64,000 nt of DNA from contig NZ_CANMQT010000002.1 in the NCBI RefSeq assembly GCF_947500065.1, positions 434,001 through 498,000 on the forward strand. The letters are read 5' to 3'. Made by a program: the position numbers and the translations under genes. Of the stretch, positions 17,769-26,864 are shown piece by piece. A model generated the notes under the pieces. The model had not been told where the DNA came from. It ran no database searches and worked only from the letters and a program-made list of their open reading frames with translations. This DNA comes from an uncultured Aquimarina sp. (lineage in GTDB: Bacteria > Bacteroidota > Bacteroidia > Flavobacteriales > Flavobacteriaceae). How positions within the stretch are numbered: position 1 is the stretch's first letter; the number at the start of each line of letters is the position of its first letter.

Positions 17769-17839
17769 TTTAACTAAAAATTTAGTTAAATCAAAAAAAA
17801 ACATATATTTGCTATTCAACTAATGTTTTAGTTGAATAG
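17769..17839 (+). promoter_or_regulatory. M56/BlaI operon promoter with two BlaI-type dyads
   Basis: A perfect -7 box TATATTTG (17804-17811) lies between two near-identical dyads. Dyad 1 (17769-17790) is TTTAACTAAA-AA-TTTAGTTAAA. Dyad 2 (17812-17839) is CTATTCAACTAA-TGTT-TTAGTTGAATAG. Both share the core AACTAA-N4-TTAGTT, with centres 46 bp apart. Dyad 1 covers the -33 region and dyad 2 covers the expected start of transcription. The location upstream of an operon that ends with a BlaI repressor gene makes autoregulation by BlaI the simplest reading. Confidence 0.8.
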
Positions 17840-17961
17840 ATATCGTTATCTAAAAAATAATATTGGGGTTGTCAATCTGAGTCTACTATATTCTTTCTAA
17901 AAATTAATAACATATAGACTCAGTATTGACTTAAAACTTTATTAATTTTTAAAATAAAAAT

Positions 17962-19911
17962 ATGTTCCATTACCTACTTCAAGTCTTAATATTTCAATTA
18001 CTATTTCTTTTGATATATGATGTCTTACATAAAAAGGACACCTTTTTTAATTGGAATAGATTATACCTACTTGTTGTTCCATTTTTATCCTTGATATTGC
18101 CTTTTATAGAAATTGATCTTTTAAGCTCAAGTTCAGCAGAAATGTATGTATCCAATATCGAAAGAACCATTATTGCCTCTACCGAGAATATCATATTCAA
18201 TGTGAATCAAACCGAGGCTAGTTCAAAAACATCTTCTCGACCTATTAATTGGTGGGCGGTAATATATATAGCCGGAATTGCAATTAGCCTTATACATCTT
18301 ATTTTAAAGTTCCATAAGCTACATATTTTAAGGAATGTCTCCAATATTTCTAAGGCCTTTAATAAAAGAATCGTGATACTCCCTAATAGCTCTCATGCAT
18401 TTTCATTTTGGAACACTATTTTTTTAGGTGACTCATTAACTGAAGAAGAAAAGAAAAATATCATCTCGCATGAACTCGTTCATATAAATCACAAACACAC
18501 TATTGATCAAATAGGGATAGAAACCTTAAAAGTATTGCTATGGTGGAATCCATTAATATATTTTTACCAGGCCAGAATCACCTTACTTCACGAATACATT
18601 GCCGATTCCGTTACCATTAGCAAAGTCAATCAAAGAAATTATATAGAACAGTTACTTAATGCTGCTTTTCAAACAGAAAAAATAACGTTTATAAATCAAT
18701 TTTTCAATCAATCATTAATCAAAAAACGAATACTTATGCTACAAAAGTCCCAATCTAAATCTATTGCCAAATTCAAATACCTACTATTAATTCCAGTAAT
18801 TACCGGAATTCTTACTTACACTTCTTGTAAAAAAGAAAATAACAAACCTACATTAGATCAGAATGAACGAGTCAAAAATGATTTCGAATCTGCTTGTATT
18901 AACCAAAATTCTCAATACAACAAAAACTTAGATAATTATTTAAAAGTCACGGTCGGAACAAATACAGATGTCATTGTCGACTTAGTTAACATAGAAACAT
19001 CAGAAACTATACGAACTGCATATATACCAAAAACAACTATGCATTTTATTAGAAATATTCCAGAAGGAAAATATCGTTTGGATGTAGTCTATGGTGAAAA
19101 TTATACAGAAGAAACAATTGCAGAAAAATGTAAAGGGTTCTTTAAAAACGAAAAAATATCGGAAAACGGAGAAAATATCCTTGACTATCATACAGTTACA
19201 ACAGATCAAGGTAAAAATGTACCTTCTTATGCACTAGCATTAGACTTAGTTCCTCCACATGAAAAAGAAGGTCATATAAATTCTAATGATGAGAAAAGCC
19301 TTTCTTCTGAAGAAAGAGATGCACAAAGAAAAGAAGCTATTGAATTAGCACAAAAAGCGATCAAAGAGCATCAGGCTAAAATCAACAGTAATGATAAAAA
19401 GGAACAAACTCCTGATGAAAAAAGAATGGAAATTGCGCAAAAGGTAGTAGAAGCGCATCGTAATAAAGCTAACACTGCTATGAAATCTTCTTCCACAAAC
19501 GAAATTTCTAAGAAGGAAGCAGAACCTTACTGTGCAAATCAAGACCCTCTAAGATATGACTACAAGGTAGATAATTATCTAAAAATGACAATTGGAGATA
19601 ATGCTGAAGTAATTATTGATATCGTTTCTACTGAAACCTCAGAGAGCATAAGAACTGTACATATACCAAAAAACACTGAGTATTTTATCCGAAACATTCC
19701 AGAAGGAATTTATAATTTAAAAATTGTTTATGGAGAAGGGTATCAGGAAAATTTAGTGAACGAAAAATGCACCCTTTCGTTTGATACTAAATTAGCAAAA
19801 GAAGATGGTCAAGACATACTTGATTTCAGAGTAATCAAAACAGAACAAGGTATCAACGTTCCATCCTACTCTATGACTTTAGATATGTTAGATGAACATA
19901 ATCATCAATAG
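17962..19911 (+). CDS. M56 (BlaR1-like) peptidase with duplicated sensor domain
   Basis: A 649-residue membrane zinc peptidase of family M56. The N-terminal part has several transmembrane helices; the zinc motif HELVH is at 170-174, followed by a hydrophobic helix ending in a Cys (YTSC, about 290). The extracytoplasmic part contains two copies of a domain of about 120 residues (about 312-430 and 528-645). Each starts with a Cys, contains YLKVTVG or YLKMTIG, then FIRNIPEG, then CKGFF or CTLSF, then NVPSY. A Lys/Glu-rich coiled linker lies between. In BlaR1-type systems such proteases cleave or release BlaI on a signal. It is first in the BlaI-controlled unit; the duplicated domain is a candidate sensor. 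Confidence 0.82.
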   Translation: MFHYLLQVLIFQLLFLLIYDVLHKKDTFFNWNRLYLLVVPFLSLILPFIEIDLLSSSSAEMYVSNIERTIIASTENIIFNVNQTEASSKTSSRPINWWAVIYIAGIAISLIHLILKFHKLHILRNVSNISKAFNKRIVILPNSSHAFSFWNTIFLGDSLTEEEKKNIISHELVHINHKHTIDQIGIETLKVLLWWNPLIYFYQARITLLHEYIADSVTISKVNQRNYIEQLLNAAFQTEKITFINQFFNQSLIKKRILMLQKSQSKSIAKFKYLLLIPVITGILTYTSCKKENNKPTLDQNERVKNDFESACINQNSQYNKNLDNYLKVTVGTNTDVIVDLVNIETSETIRTAYIPKTTMHFIRNIPEGKYRLDVVYGENYTEETIAEKCKGFFKNEKISENGENILDYHTVTTDQGKNVPSYALALDLVPPHEKEGHINSNDEKSLSSEERDAQRKEAIELAQKAIKEHQAKINSNDKKEQTPDEKRMEIAQKVVEAHRNKANTAMKSSSTNEISKKEAEPYCANQDPLRYDYKVDNYLKMTIGDNAEVIIDIVSTETSESIRTVHIPKNTEYFIRNIPEGIYNLKIVYGEGYQENLVNEKCTLSFDTKLAKEDGQDILDFRVIKTEQGINVPSYSMTLDMLDEHNHQ

Positions 19912-19942
19912 AACAAATTAGAAACAATCAAAACTAAAAGAT

Positions 19943-22060
19943 ATGCTTCAATACATTATCCAAACCGTGCTATTTCAACTAATATTTTTATTAGCGTATG
20001 ATCTATTTCATAAAAAGGATACTTTTTTTACTGTTAATAGGGCATATCTTTTGGTTACTCCTCTACTTTCTTTAACCTTACCGTTTATAAAGGTAAAAGG
20101 TATACAGGAAACAATTCCGGATAACTATGTAGTTAACCTACCAACCGTTTTTATAGGAGAAAACCCATTAAATAATAACGCTGTTGAAATAGCAAAATCT
20201 GCTTCTGCGCAAACCGTAGATATTAATTGGTGGTTAGTACTCTATACCATAGGGGTTTCGATTATGATAATTTTATTTATTCGAAAAATAATAATTATTC
20301 GTTCGTTAAAGAAAAACTCCATTAAAGGACACATAAATAAACATCCTGTAAGAATATTACCTGATACTAAAGATGCTTTTACTTTTTGGAATACAATCTA
20401 TGTAGGTAATCAATTATCTGAAGAAGAAAAAGATCAAATTCTTGTTCATGAAATTGTACATCTTAGACAAAGACATACATTAGATCTTATATGGTTTGAG
20501 ATGATTAAAATCTTTTTCTGGTTCAATCCTATGGTATATATATACCACTCCAGAATTGTCGCTTTACATGAGTATATTTCTGATGCATCTGCCATTAAAT
20601 CATTAGGAAAACGAGAATACTACGAACAATTACTAAACACTAATTTCCAAACTAAGAATGTAAAATTTGCCAATAATTTCTTCAATCATAAATTACTTAA
20701 AAAAAGAATCATCATGCTTCAAAAAACAAAATCAAAAGCAAATGCTAAACTAAAGTACTTAGCCATTGTACCATTATTGGCTATTATGGTTACGTTCACT
20801 GCATTTTCGCAGAAGGCCATGTCACTTGCCAACATTTCCAGCGAAAAAATCACAGACGAAATTCAAGAACTGACTAATTTAATTTCTAATGAAGAGATTA
20901 GCAATGAGATTCCTGAGAAAAAAGAAGAAGAAATAGAAACAGTGGAAGTGATGAATAATTCAATTCAAGAAACCGATATTGAAGAAGAGACTTCTTCTAG
21001 CACACCTACACCTATTAAAGAAATCATACAGAAGCCAATTAAAACAATCGATAGAGATTCTTTGTCAAAAGTGGATCAAAAAATTGTAAACCAGCTTCTG
21101 GAAATCAAAAATGATATCATAAAAAACGGTAAAAGCTTTGCAAGCCGAGCGGTGTTATACTCAGAAGATCCAGGATCAAAAGGAAATGGAGGTTTATATT
21201 CTATGAATAAAGATACTCCTTTTCATGAAAAATTTAAAAATGTCGCTTTTAGCTTAAAAGAAGGAGAAATTTCTGAACCTTTTAGAACACCCTTTGGATG
21301 GCATATTCTAACAGTAGAAAAGATCAAAGCAGATGGAATTGATGTAAGACATATCTTAATTTTAAGAGAGCAAAACATTCCTTTTGCTAGCGTTGATGTA
21401 GTTCCTAAGACACAAAATTGTAAAGAACTCACAGATCAAAGCTTAATTAAGAAATGTGTATCTGATGAGATTAGTAAATTTGTAACCAAAAACTTCAATA
21501 TCAAGATTGCAGAGGATATAGGCTTAACCGGAGTAAATCGTATTTATGTTAGATTCAAAATTGATACAGAAGGAAATATCGTTGGCGTGCAATCTAGAGG
21601 TCCAGCTATAGAATTAGAAGAAGAAGCAAATAGAGTAATCAGTTCATTACCAAAAATGATTCCAGGAGAATTCCAAGGAGAAAAAGTAAATGTACTATAC
21701 TCCTTGCCCATTGTTTTTCAGGTTCATAACTCTTCAAGTGAAAATTCAGAGAACAAAAAGAAGTACATTATTACAGAAAAAAACATTCTTACCGAAACAT
21801 TATCTTCTACAGAAGAGCATACTATAGAAAATGGATATTACCTAATAACAAACATTTTTAAACGCCAAAATTACTTTGAAAGAGGGATGGCTCGTTTAAA
21901 AGAAAAAAAGCTTGATCCTAAATTTTTCAAAAACCCTAAGGATAAATACATGTATGTATACCTAGAAAGATATGGTACGCTAGAAGAAGCAAAAGCAATG
22001 CTCACTTCTGATTTCGACAACCGCTATAAAGGAGATATGTATATTCTAAAAATTCAATAA
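19943..22060 (+). CDS. M56 peptidase fused to parvulin, TonB-C-like and SPOR-like domains
   Basis: A 705-residue protein. Residues 1-300 form a membrane M56 zinc peptidase (HEIVH at 169-173) ending in a transmembrane helix. Residues about 375-470 are a parvulin-type (PpiC/SurA) domain with YSEDPGSKGNGGLYSM, FSLKEGEISEPF and FGWHIL, plus the trailing DVRHILI that normally begins a second parvulin domain. About 505-595 is a TonB-C-like domain (RIYVRFKIDTEGNIVGVQ). About 630-705 resembles the SPOR-like tail of Flavobacterial envelope proteins (KYMYVYLERYGTLEEA). The fused parts point to sensing of envelope folding stress, an inference. It starts 31 nt after the first M56 gene. Confidence 0.8.
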   Translation: MLQYIIQTVLFQLIFLLAYDLFHKKDTFFTVNRAYLLVTPLLSLTLPFIKVKGIQETIPDNYVVNLPTVFIGENPLNNNAVEIAKSASAQTVDINWWLVLYTIGVSIMIILFIRKIIIIRSLKKNSIKGHINKHPVRILPDTKDAFTFWNTIYVGNQLSEEEKDQILVHEIVHLRQRHTLDLIWFEMIKIFFWFNPMVYIYHSRIVALHEYISDASAIKSLGKREYYEQLLNTNFQTKNVKFANNFFNHKLLKKRIIMLQKTKSKANAKLKYLAIVPLLAIMVTFTAFSQKAMSLANISSEKITDEIQELTNLISNEEISNEIPEKKEEEIETVEVMNNSIQETDIEEETSSSTPTPIKEIIQKPIKTIDRDSLSKVDQKIVNQLLEIKNDIIKNGKSFASRAVLYSEDPGSKGNGGLYSMNKDTPFHEKFKNVAFSLKEGEISEPFRTPFGWHILTVEKIKADGIDVRHILILREQNIPFASVDVVPKTQNCKELTDQSLIKKCVSDEISKFVTKNFNIKIAEDIGLTGVNRIYVRFKIDTEGNIVGVQSRGPAIELEEEANRVISSLPKMIPGEFQGEKVNVLYSLPIVFQVHNSSSENSENKKKYIITEKNILTETLSSTEEHTIENGYYLITNIFKRQNYFERGMARLKEKKLDPKFFKNPKDKYMYVYLERYGTLEEAKAMLTSDFDNRYKGDMYILKIQ

Positions 22061-22093
22061 AACCAACCCATATAAAAACAATATCATAAACAA

Positions 22094-22465
22094 ATGAAGC
22101 AACTTACCAAAGCAGAAGAAGAAGTAATGCAAAATTTATGGGAGCTTACCGAAGGAAATGTAGCCGCTATTATAGATCGAATGCCAGAACCCAAACCAGC
22201 ATATAATACAATCTCTACAATTATTCGAATTCTGGAAAACAAAGAATTTGTGTCTCATCGTAAAGAAGGCAAAGGATACGTGTATTTCCCACTGGTTAAA
22301 AAAGAAGAATATAGTAATCAATCATTGAACAAGTTGATGAATAATTACTTCAATGGATCTTTTAGAAATATGGTGTCCTTTTTTGTCAAAAAAAATGATA
22401 TGAATCTCGAAGATCTGGAAACGATACTCAAAGAAATTAACAAAGAAGATCATGGGGATTCATAA
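22094..22465 (+). CDS. BlaI/MecI-family repressor (system 1)
   Basis: A 123-residue winged-helix repressor of the BlaI/MecI/CopY family: MKQLTKAEEEVMQNLWELTE begins the DNA-binding domain, PKPAYNTISTIIRILENK is the recognition-helix region, and a wing with GKGYVYFPLV follows. The C-terminal part is the dimerisation region, where M56 proteases act on BlaI proteins. It follows the two M56 genes by 33 nt and overlaps the next gene by 14 nt. The two perfect dyads upstream of the operon at 17769-17839 are its likely operators. Confidence 0.93.
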   Translation: MKQLTKAEEEVMQNLWELTEGNVAAIIDRMPEPKPAYNTISTIIRILENKEFVSHRKEGKGYVYFPLVKKEEYSNQSLNKLMNNYFNGSFRNMVSFFVKKNDMNLEDLETILKEINKEDHGDS

Positions 22466-23636
22466 TCAAGTGAAATTTAATTTTTTAATAATTATCTCCC
22501 TGACTTTTCTACAAGTTGGGGCTCAAACTTCGGATATAAAAATTGCGGACAGTCTCTATGTCCTAGGAAATTATTCTGAAGCTATTAAAAACTATGAAAA
22601 AGTAATCCCATCTGATCAATACATTCTTTTACAAATAGCCAAAGCTCATAAAGCAAAAGGCACTTATCTTGATGCATTAAAATTTTACAAAGAAGTTATC
22701 ATTGAGGATACAACATTAACCTCAGCAAAATTAGAATATGCGAAATTGCTAGTGACTACAAATAAATTGAAGAAAGCTGATAGTGTATATTCTAATTTAG
22801 TGACTGCCCATGATAAAAATCCTAATTTTCAATATCGATTAGGATCGGTAAAGAAAAAATTGAAAGATTCTACTGCAATCACCTATTTTGAAGAAGCATT
22901 TAGACTCGATAGTACACATCAGAAAAGTTGTTTTGAAATTTCTATGCATTATCTTAGAAAAAGAAAATATAACAGAGTATCTGACACTGCCAATAAAGGG
23001 TTATTATCCTATCCAGAAAACCCGGAATTGATTAATGTATTGGCTCAAAATTATCTTCTAAGAAAATATTATACAGAAGCTATCCCCTATTTCGAAAAAT
23101 TATTAACTCTAAACTATAGCAATGAGTTTATACACGCATCATTAGCCTTATGTTATCATAAAAATTATGATTATGATTTGGCCATTACTCAGTATCAAGA
23201 AGCTTTAAAATATAATGACAAGGTACCTCTACGATATACACGCTTAGCTGAGGCTTACTCCTCAATAAAGGATTATGATGGCGCATTGGATAGTTATAAA
23301 GCAGCTTTAGCTTTAAAAGATCTTCCTGTAGAAGAAGATATCTTAAACATTGCTATGGCATATAGACATCAGGAACAATGGGAGAAAGCTATGAAACACG
23401 CAAAACTCGCACTAAAAGAAAACCCTAATTATGCGAGAGCACAATATCAATTAGCTGCCTTTGCAGATGCTTATTATCAAGATCCTCAAGCCAAATTAGA
23501 TTACTACAAATTATTTATTAAGAAATTTGGAAACGATACCAGTAAAAAGAATTACTTCAATTTTATAGTCAAAAAAAGAATCACTCAACTCGAAGAAGAA
23601 ATCGAAGCCAATAAGAAAACAACTGAGAAAAAATAA
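22452..23636 (+). CDS. Secreted TPR protein of the BlaI/M56 operon
   Basis: A 394-residue protein with an N-terminal signal peptide (NFLIIISLTFLQVGAQ, about residues 10-25) followed by about nine tetratricopeptide repeats, visible as repeated Y-x-x-A-x-x-x-Y and 'AQYQLA' or 'LAEAYSS' turns, and a Lys/Glu-rich tail. Its start lies inside the end of the BlaI gene (14-nt overlap), so it is translationally coupled and under the same control. A periplasmic scaffold or partner for the M56 sensors is plausible, but this is inferred from context only. Confidence 0.78.
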   Translation: MGIHNQVKFNFLIIISLTFLQVGAQTSDIKIADSLYVLGNYSEAIKNYEKVIPSDQYILLQIAKAHKAKGTYLDALKFYKEVIIEDTTLTSAKLEYAKLLVTTNKLKKADSVYSNLVTAHDKNPNFQYRLGSVKKKLKDSTAITYFEEAFRLDSTHQKSCFEISMHYLRKRKYNRVSDTANKGLLSYPENPELINVLAQNYLLRKYYTEAIPYFEKLLTLNYSNEFIHASLALCYHKNYDYDLAITQYQEALKYNDKVPLRYTRLAEAYSSIKDYDGALDSYKAALALKDLPVEEDILNIAMAYRHQEQWEKAMKHAKLALKENPNYARAQYQLAAFADAYYQDPQAKLDYYKLFIKKFGNDTSKKNYFNFIVKKRITQLEEEIEANKKTTEKK

Positions 23637-23755
23637 TCGCATCATTCTCTGAAATAATGTTTTCTAATTACTATTAAGCCAACCTTCTAAATAAAAAACT
23701 TTAATTTTACACAGTAAAGATCACATTATGTCATCTTTACCGAATAAAATTATCG

Positions 23756-24232
23756 ATGATTAAAAAGATTTACTACATATCTATATTAATTTGCACGTTA
23801 TACTCTTGTGATAACTTAATAGATAAAAAAGAAAATAGTGAAAAAATCTTGCAGGATAAGTGGAGTGAAATTGATAAAAACCAAGTTGATAAGCCACCTT
23901 CATTTGATGCTTGCGTAGATGAGCCCGAAGAATCCGATATTTGTTTTCAAACTATAATTACACAACATATCAAAACATACTTAGCAGCAAATATAATTTC
24001 AGTAAAAGAATCAATTAACGATACAATCTGGGTACCTCTTCTAATTACTAAGGACAAAAAAATTATTCTAGAAGACTTTGCTGTGCCCCAAATTATTACT
24101 TCTCAGATTGAAGGTTTTGAAAATATCTTAGCCGAAAGTATTAAAAGTCTTCCAGCTGTTAAGCCTGCTATTGTACGAAGTACTCCTGTAACTACACGTT
24201 ATAGACTACCTATTGTTATTCATATGAATTAA
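23756..24232 (+). CDS. Small lipoprotein of unknown function
   Basis: A 158-residue predicted lipoprotein (lipobox ending at Cys18, TLYSC). The mature part has a pair of Cys residues (DACVDEPEESDICFQ) and a C-terminal region (LPAVKPAIVRSTPVTTRYRLPIVIH) that looks like the end of a TonB-C-type fold: 'SLP..KPA....PV...Y.LPI.' is the family's typical final strand pattern. This is a weak resemblance; otherwise I do not recognise it. It lies between the BlaI operon and ruvC. Confidence 0.55.
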   Translation: MIKKIYYISILICTLYSCDNLIDKKENSEKILQDKWSEIDKNQVDKPPSFDACVDEPEESDICFQTIITQHIKTYLAANIISVKESINDTIWVPLLITKDKKIILEDFAVPQIITSQIEGFENILAESIKSLPAVKPAIVRSTPVTTRYRLPIVIHMN

Positions 24233-24257
24233 ACTCCTTTTCTTAGAGCGAATTCCT

Positions 24258-24265
24258 TAGTTTTG
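24258..24265 (+). promoter_or_regulatory. ruvC -7 box
   Basis: TAGTTTTG, a perfect TAnnTTTG element, lies 17 nt upstream of the TTG start of ruvC, so the mRNA leader would be only about 10 nt. This supports the TTG codon as the true start. Confidence 0.55.
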
Positions 24266-24282
24266 TAAAAATTCACGAGTAG

Positions 24283-24840
24283 TTGGAAAATGAAAAAGTA
24301 ATATTAGGTATTGACCCAGGAACCACCATTATGGGATTTGGATTGATTAAAGTGGTGAAGAAAAAAATGTCTTTTTTGCAACTTAATGAACTACAACTTG
24401 GTAAATATGATGATCATTACCTAAAATTAAAACTAATCTTTGAACGAACAATTGAACTTATAGATACATATCATCCAGATGAAATAGCAATTGAAGCTCC
24501 TTTCTTTGGTAAGAATGTACAATCGATGCTTAAATTAGGTCGAGCTCAAGGAGTAGCTATGGCAGCAGGATTAAGTAGAGAAGTACCAATCACAGAATAC
24601 TCTCCAAAAAAAATAAAGATGGCAATTACCGGTAATGGTAATGCCAGCAAGGAACAAGTTGCTAAAATGTTGCAAAGTCTTTTGCAGCTCAAAACATTAC
24701 CTAAAAATCTGGATTCTACAGATGGATTAGCAGCTGCAGTTTGTCATTTTTATAATATGGGTAGAGCAGATATTGTAGGTAAAAGCTATACAGGTTGGGC
24801 CGCTTTTGTGAAACAAAATGAGAAAAGAGTGAAAAAGTAA
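24283..24840 (+). CDS. ruvC: Holliday junction resolvase RuvC
   Basis: Endonuclease subunit that resolves Holliday junctions with RuvAB. It has 185 residues with an RNase H-like fold: ILGIDPGTT carries the first catalytic Asp (residue 11), AIEAPFFGKN the Glu, and DSTDGLAAAVCHF the C-terminal acids. The start is TTG: it is the only initiation-type codon that keeps the first strand, and the nearby ATG at 24291 is in another frame. A perfect -7 box immediately upstream supports this. Full length and otherwise ordinary. Confidence 0.95.
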   Translation: MENEKVILGIDPGTTIMGFGLIKVVKKKMSFLQLNELQLGKYDDHYLKLKLIFERTIELIDTYHPDEIAIEAPFFGKNVQSMLKLGRAQGVAMAAGLSREVPITEYSPKKIKMAITGNGNASKEQVAKMLQSLLQLKTLPKNLDSTDGLAAAVCHFYNMGRADIVGKSYTGWAAFVKQNEKRVKK

Positions 24841-24904
24841 TTAAGAATTACGAATTTTGATTTCAGAATTAGAATCGTAAATCATAACTCTAAAATCTAA
24901 AACT

Positions 24905-26041
24905 ATTAGCGGTATCTATATCCATATCCCATTTTGCAAACAAGCTTGTCACTATTGTGATTTCCATTTCTCTACTTCATTAAAGAAGAAAGATCAAATG
25001 ATTTTTGCACTATGTAATGAAATCAAATTAAGAAGACCAGAAATAGATGATTATGAAGTTATAGAGACCATTTACTTTGGAGGAGGAACACCAAGTCTAC
25101 TATCCACATCAGCTTTAAAATTCATTATCGATACGATTTATGAAAATTATTTGGTTTCTGATGATGTAGAAATTACTATAGAAGCCAATCCAGATGATCT
25201 TACCAAAGAAAAAATAGAATCACTTGCAAAAACTGAGGTAAATCGACTAAGTATTGGTATTCAATCTTTCTTTGAAGAAGATCTAAAACTCATGAATCGC
25301 GCTCACAACGCTCAGGAAGCTCTCGATTGTTTATCTATAGCAACTCAGGAGTTTGATAATATATCGATCGATCTGATTTACGGAATTCCCGGTATGTCTG
25401 CAGAACGATGGAAAGAAAATCTAAAAATTGCTTTAAATTCTGGAGTACCACATATTTCTAGCTATGCCTTAACAGTAGAACCAAATACAGCCTTATCTTC
25501 CTTCATTGAGAAAGGAGTCATTGCCCCTGTAGAAGATAAATTGGCTCAAGAACATTTCGACATTCTTGTGGATACTATGGAAAATGCTGGATTCGAATAT
25601 TATGAGTTTTCTAATTTTGGAAAAACAGGATATTTCAGCAAAAACAACACTGCCTATTGGCAAGGCAAACATTATCTTGGCATTGGTCCCTCTGCACATT
25701 CTTATAACGGGAAAGAAAGAAGTTGGAACATTAAAAATAATAGCAAGTACATTAAAGCACTTGAGCAAAATGAACTCCCTAGAGAGATTGAAGAACTAAC
25801 CACTACAGACAAATATAATGAGTATATAATGACTGGATTAAGAACTATTTGGGGTGTTTCATTAAAAAAAATTGAAGATGATTTTGGGCTTACCTATAAA
25901 AATTACTGCTTGAAACAAATACAAAAACATTTAGATGAACACCTTTTATTTCTTGATGGAGATACACTATTAGTCACTAAAAAGGGAAAGTTTTTAAGTG
26001 ATGGTATAGCAAGTGATCTTTTCTTATTAAATTTAGGGTAA
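24905..26041 (+). CDS. hemW: HemW radical SAM heme chaperone (non-ATG start)
   Basis: HemW-family radical SAM protein, a heme chaperone long annotated as oxygen-independent coproporphyrinogen oxidase. The 4Fe-4S motif CKQACHYC is encoded upstream of the first ATG (24998). An ATG start would delete it. In-frame coding with GIYIHIPF runs back to an ATT at 24905, matching the family's usual M-(A/S)-GIYIHIPF start. A stop at 24878-24880 excludes anything longer, and the only codons between are ATC, ATA, ACT, CTA, AAA, TCT, AAA and ACT. Further motifs: FGGGTPSLL, EANPDDL, and the C-terminal HemW domain. The ATT could be a true rare start or a sequence error for ATG. Confidence 0.85.
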   Translation: MSGIYIHIPFCKQACHYCDFHFSTSLKKKDQMIFALCNEIKLRRPEIDDYEVIETIYFGGGTPSLLSTSALKFIIDTIYENYLVSDDVEITIEANPDDLTKEKIESLAKTEVNRLSIGIQSFFEEDLKLMNRAHNAQEALDCLSIATQEFDNISIDLIYGIPGMSAERWKENLKIALNSGVPHISSYALTVEPNTALSSFIEKGVIAPVEDKLAQEHFDILVDTMENAGFEYYEFSNFGKTGYFSKNNTAYWQGKHYLGIGPSAHSYNGKERSWNIKNNSKYIKALEQNELPREIEELTTTDKYNEYIMTGLRTIWGVSLKKIEDDFGLTYKNYCLKQIQKHLDEHLLFLDGDTLLVTKKGKFLSDGIASDLFLLNLG

Positions 26042-26069
26042 TCTATCTTTTTAAGTCAGAATCAGGGTA

Positions 26070-26858
26070 ATGCAAGAAAAATATGATCTTATAGGGACCA
26101 ATTATAACAGCACACGTAAAGCAGATCCTTACCTTTTTAACCGATTGCTCGCACTGCTCAATCCTTCAGCAGAAGGTAATTATTTGGATATCGGCTGTGG
26201 CACAGGAAATTACACCAAACAATTCGATAAAGAAGGATATCGTTTTATCGGAATAGATCCTTCTACGGAAATGCTTGAAAAAGCAAAAGAATCGAAGAGT
26301 TCTATCAACTGGATGATTGGAAAAGTCGAAACTTTAAAGCTACCAGAAAACAGTGTGGATGGTGTCATCGCTAGTTTAACGCTTCATCATTGGCAGAGCC
26401 TGAATCGTGGCTTTGCATCACTTCATAAAGTTTTAAAACCAGGAGGGAAAATTATAATTTTTACAGCTACTCCCGAACAAATGAGAGGATATTGGTTATG
26501 TCATTATTTTCCAAAAATGTTGCAATATTCTATGATTCAAATGCCTTCTTTAGAAACCATTGAAAAGAGCTTACTTAAAAACAGACTGGCTATAGAGAAA
26601 ACGGAAAAGTATTTTATTAAATCTGATTTAGAAGATCTTTTTCTATACTCAGGAAAACACAATCCAGAACTATATTTTCAGACAAAAGTAAGACAGGGCA
26701 TATCTTCTTTCTCTTCACTTTCTAATACTTTAGAGGTAGAAAAGGGCCTAAATTCTTTAGAAAAAGATATAAATTCCGGTAAAATAAACGATATTATCAA
26801 AAACTACGAAAATAAGGATGGAGATTATCTTTTTTTAGTAGTCAAATCTGTAGAATAA
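26070..26858 (+). CDS. Class I SAM methyltransferase
   Basis: A 262-residue methyltransferase of the Methyltransf_11/UbiE-like group. Motif I is LDIGCGTGNYTKQF (about 39-52), the acidic ribose contact is GIDPSTEML, and the post-I region has LTLHHW and LKPGGKIIIFT (motif III). The substrate cannot be told from sequence. It lies 28 nt after hemW and 6 nt before the cyclase gene, so it is probably in one transcription unit with them. Confidence 0.82.
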   Translation: MQEKYDLIGTNYNSTRKADPYLFNRLLALLNPSAEGNYLDIGCGTGNYTKQFDKEGYRFIGIDPSTEMLEKAKESKSSINWMIGKVETLKLPENSVDGVIASLTLHHWQSLNRGFASLHKVLKPGGKIIIFTATPEQMRGYWLCHYFPKMLQYSMIQMPSLETIEKSLLKNRLAIEKTEKYFIKSDLEDLFLYSGKHNPELYFQTKVRQGISSFSSLSNTLEVEKGLNSLEKDINSGKINDIIKNYENKDGDYLFLVVKSVE

Positions 26859-26864
26859 AATTTA

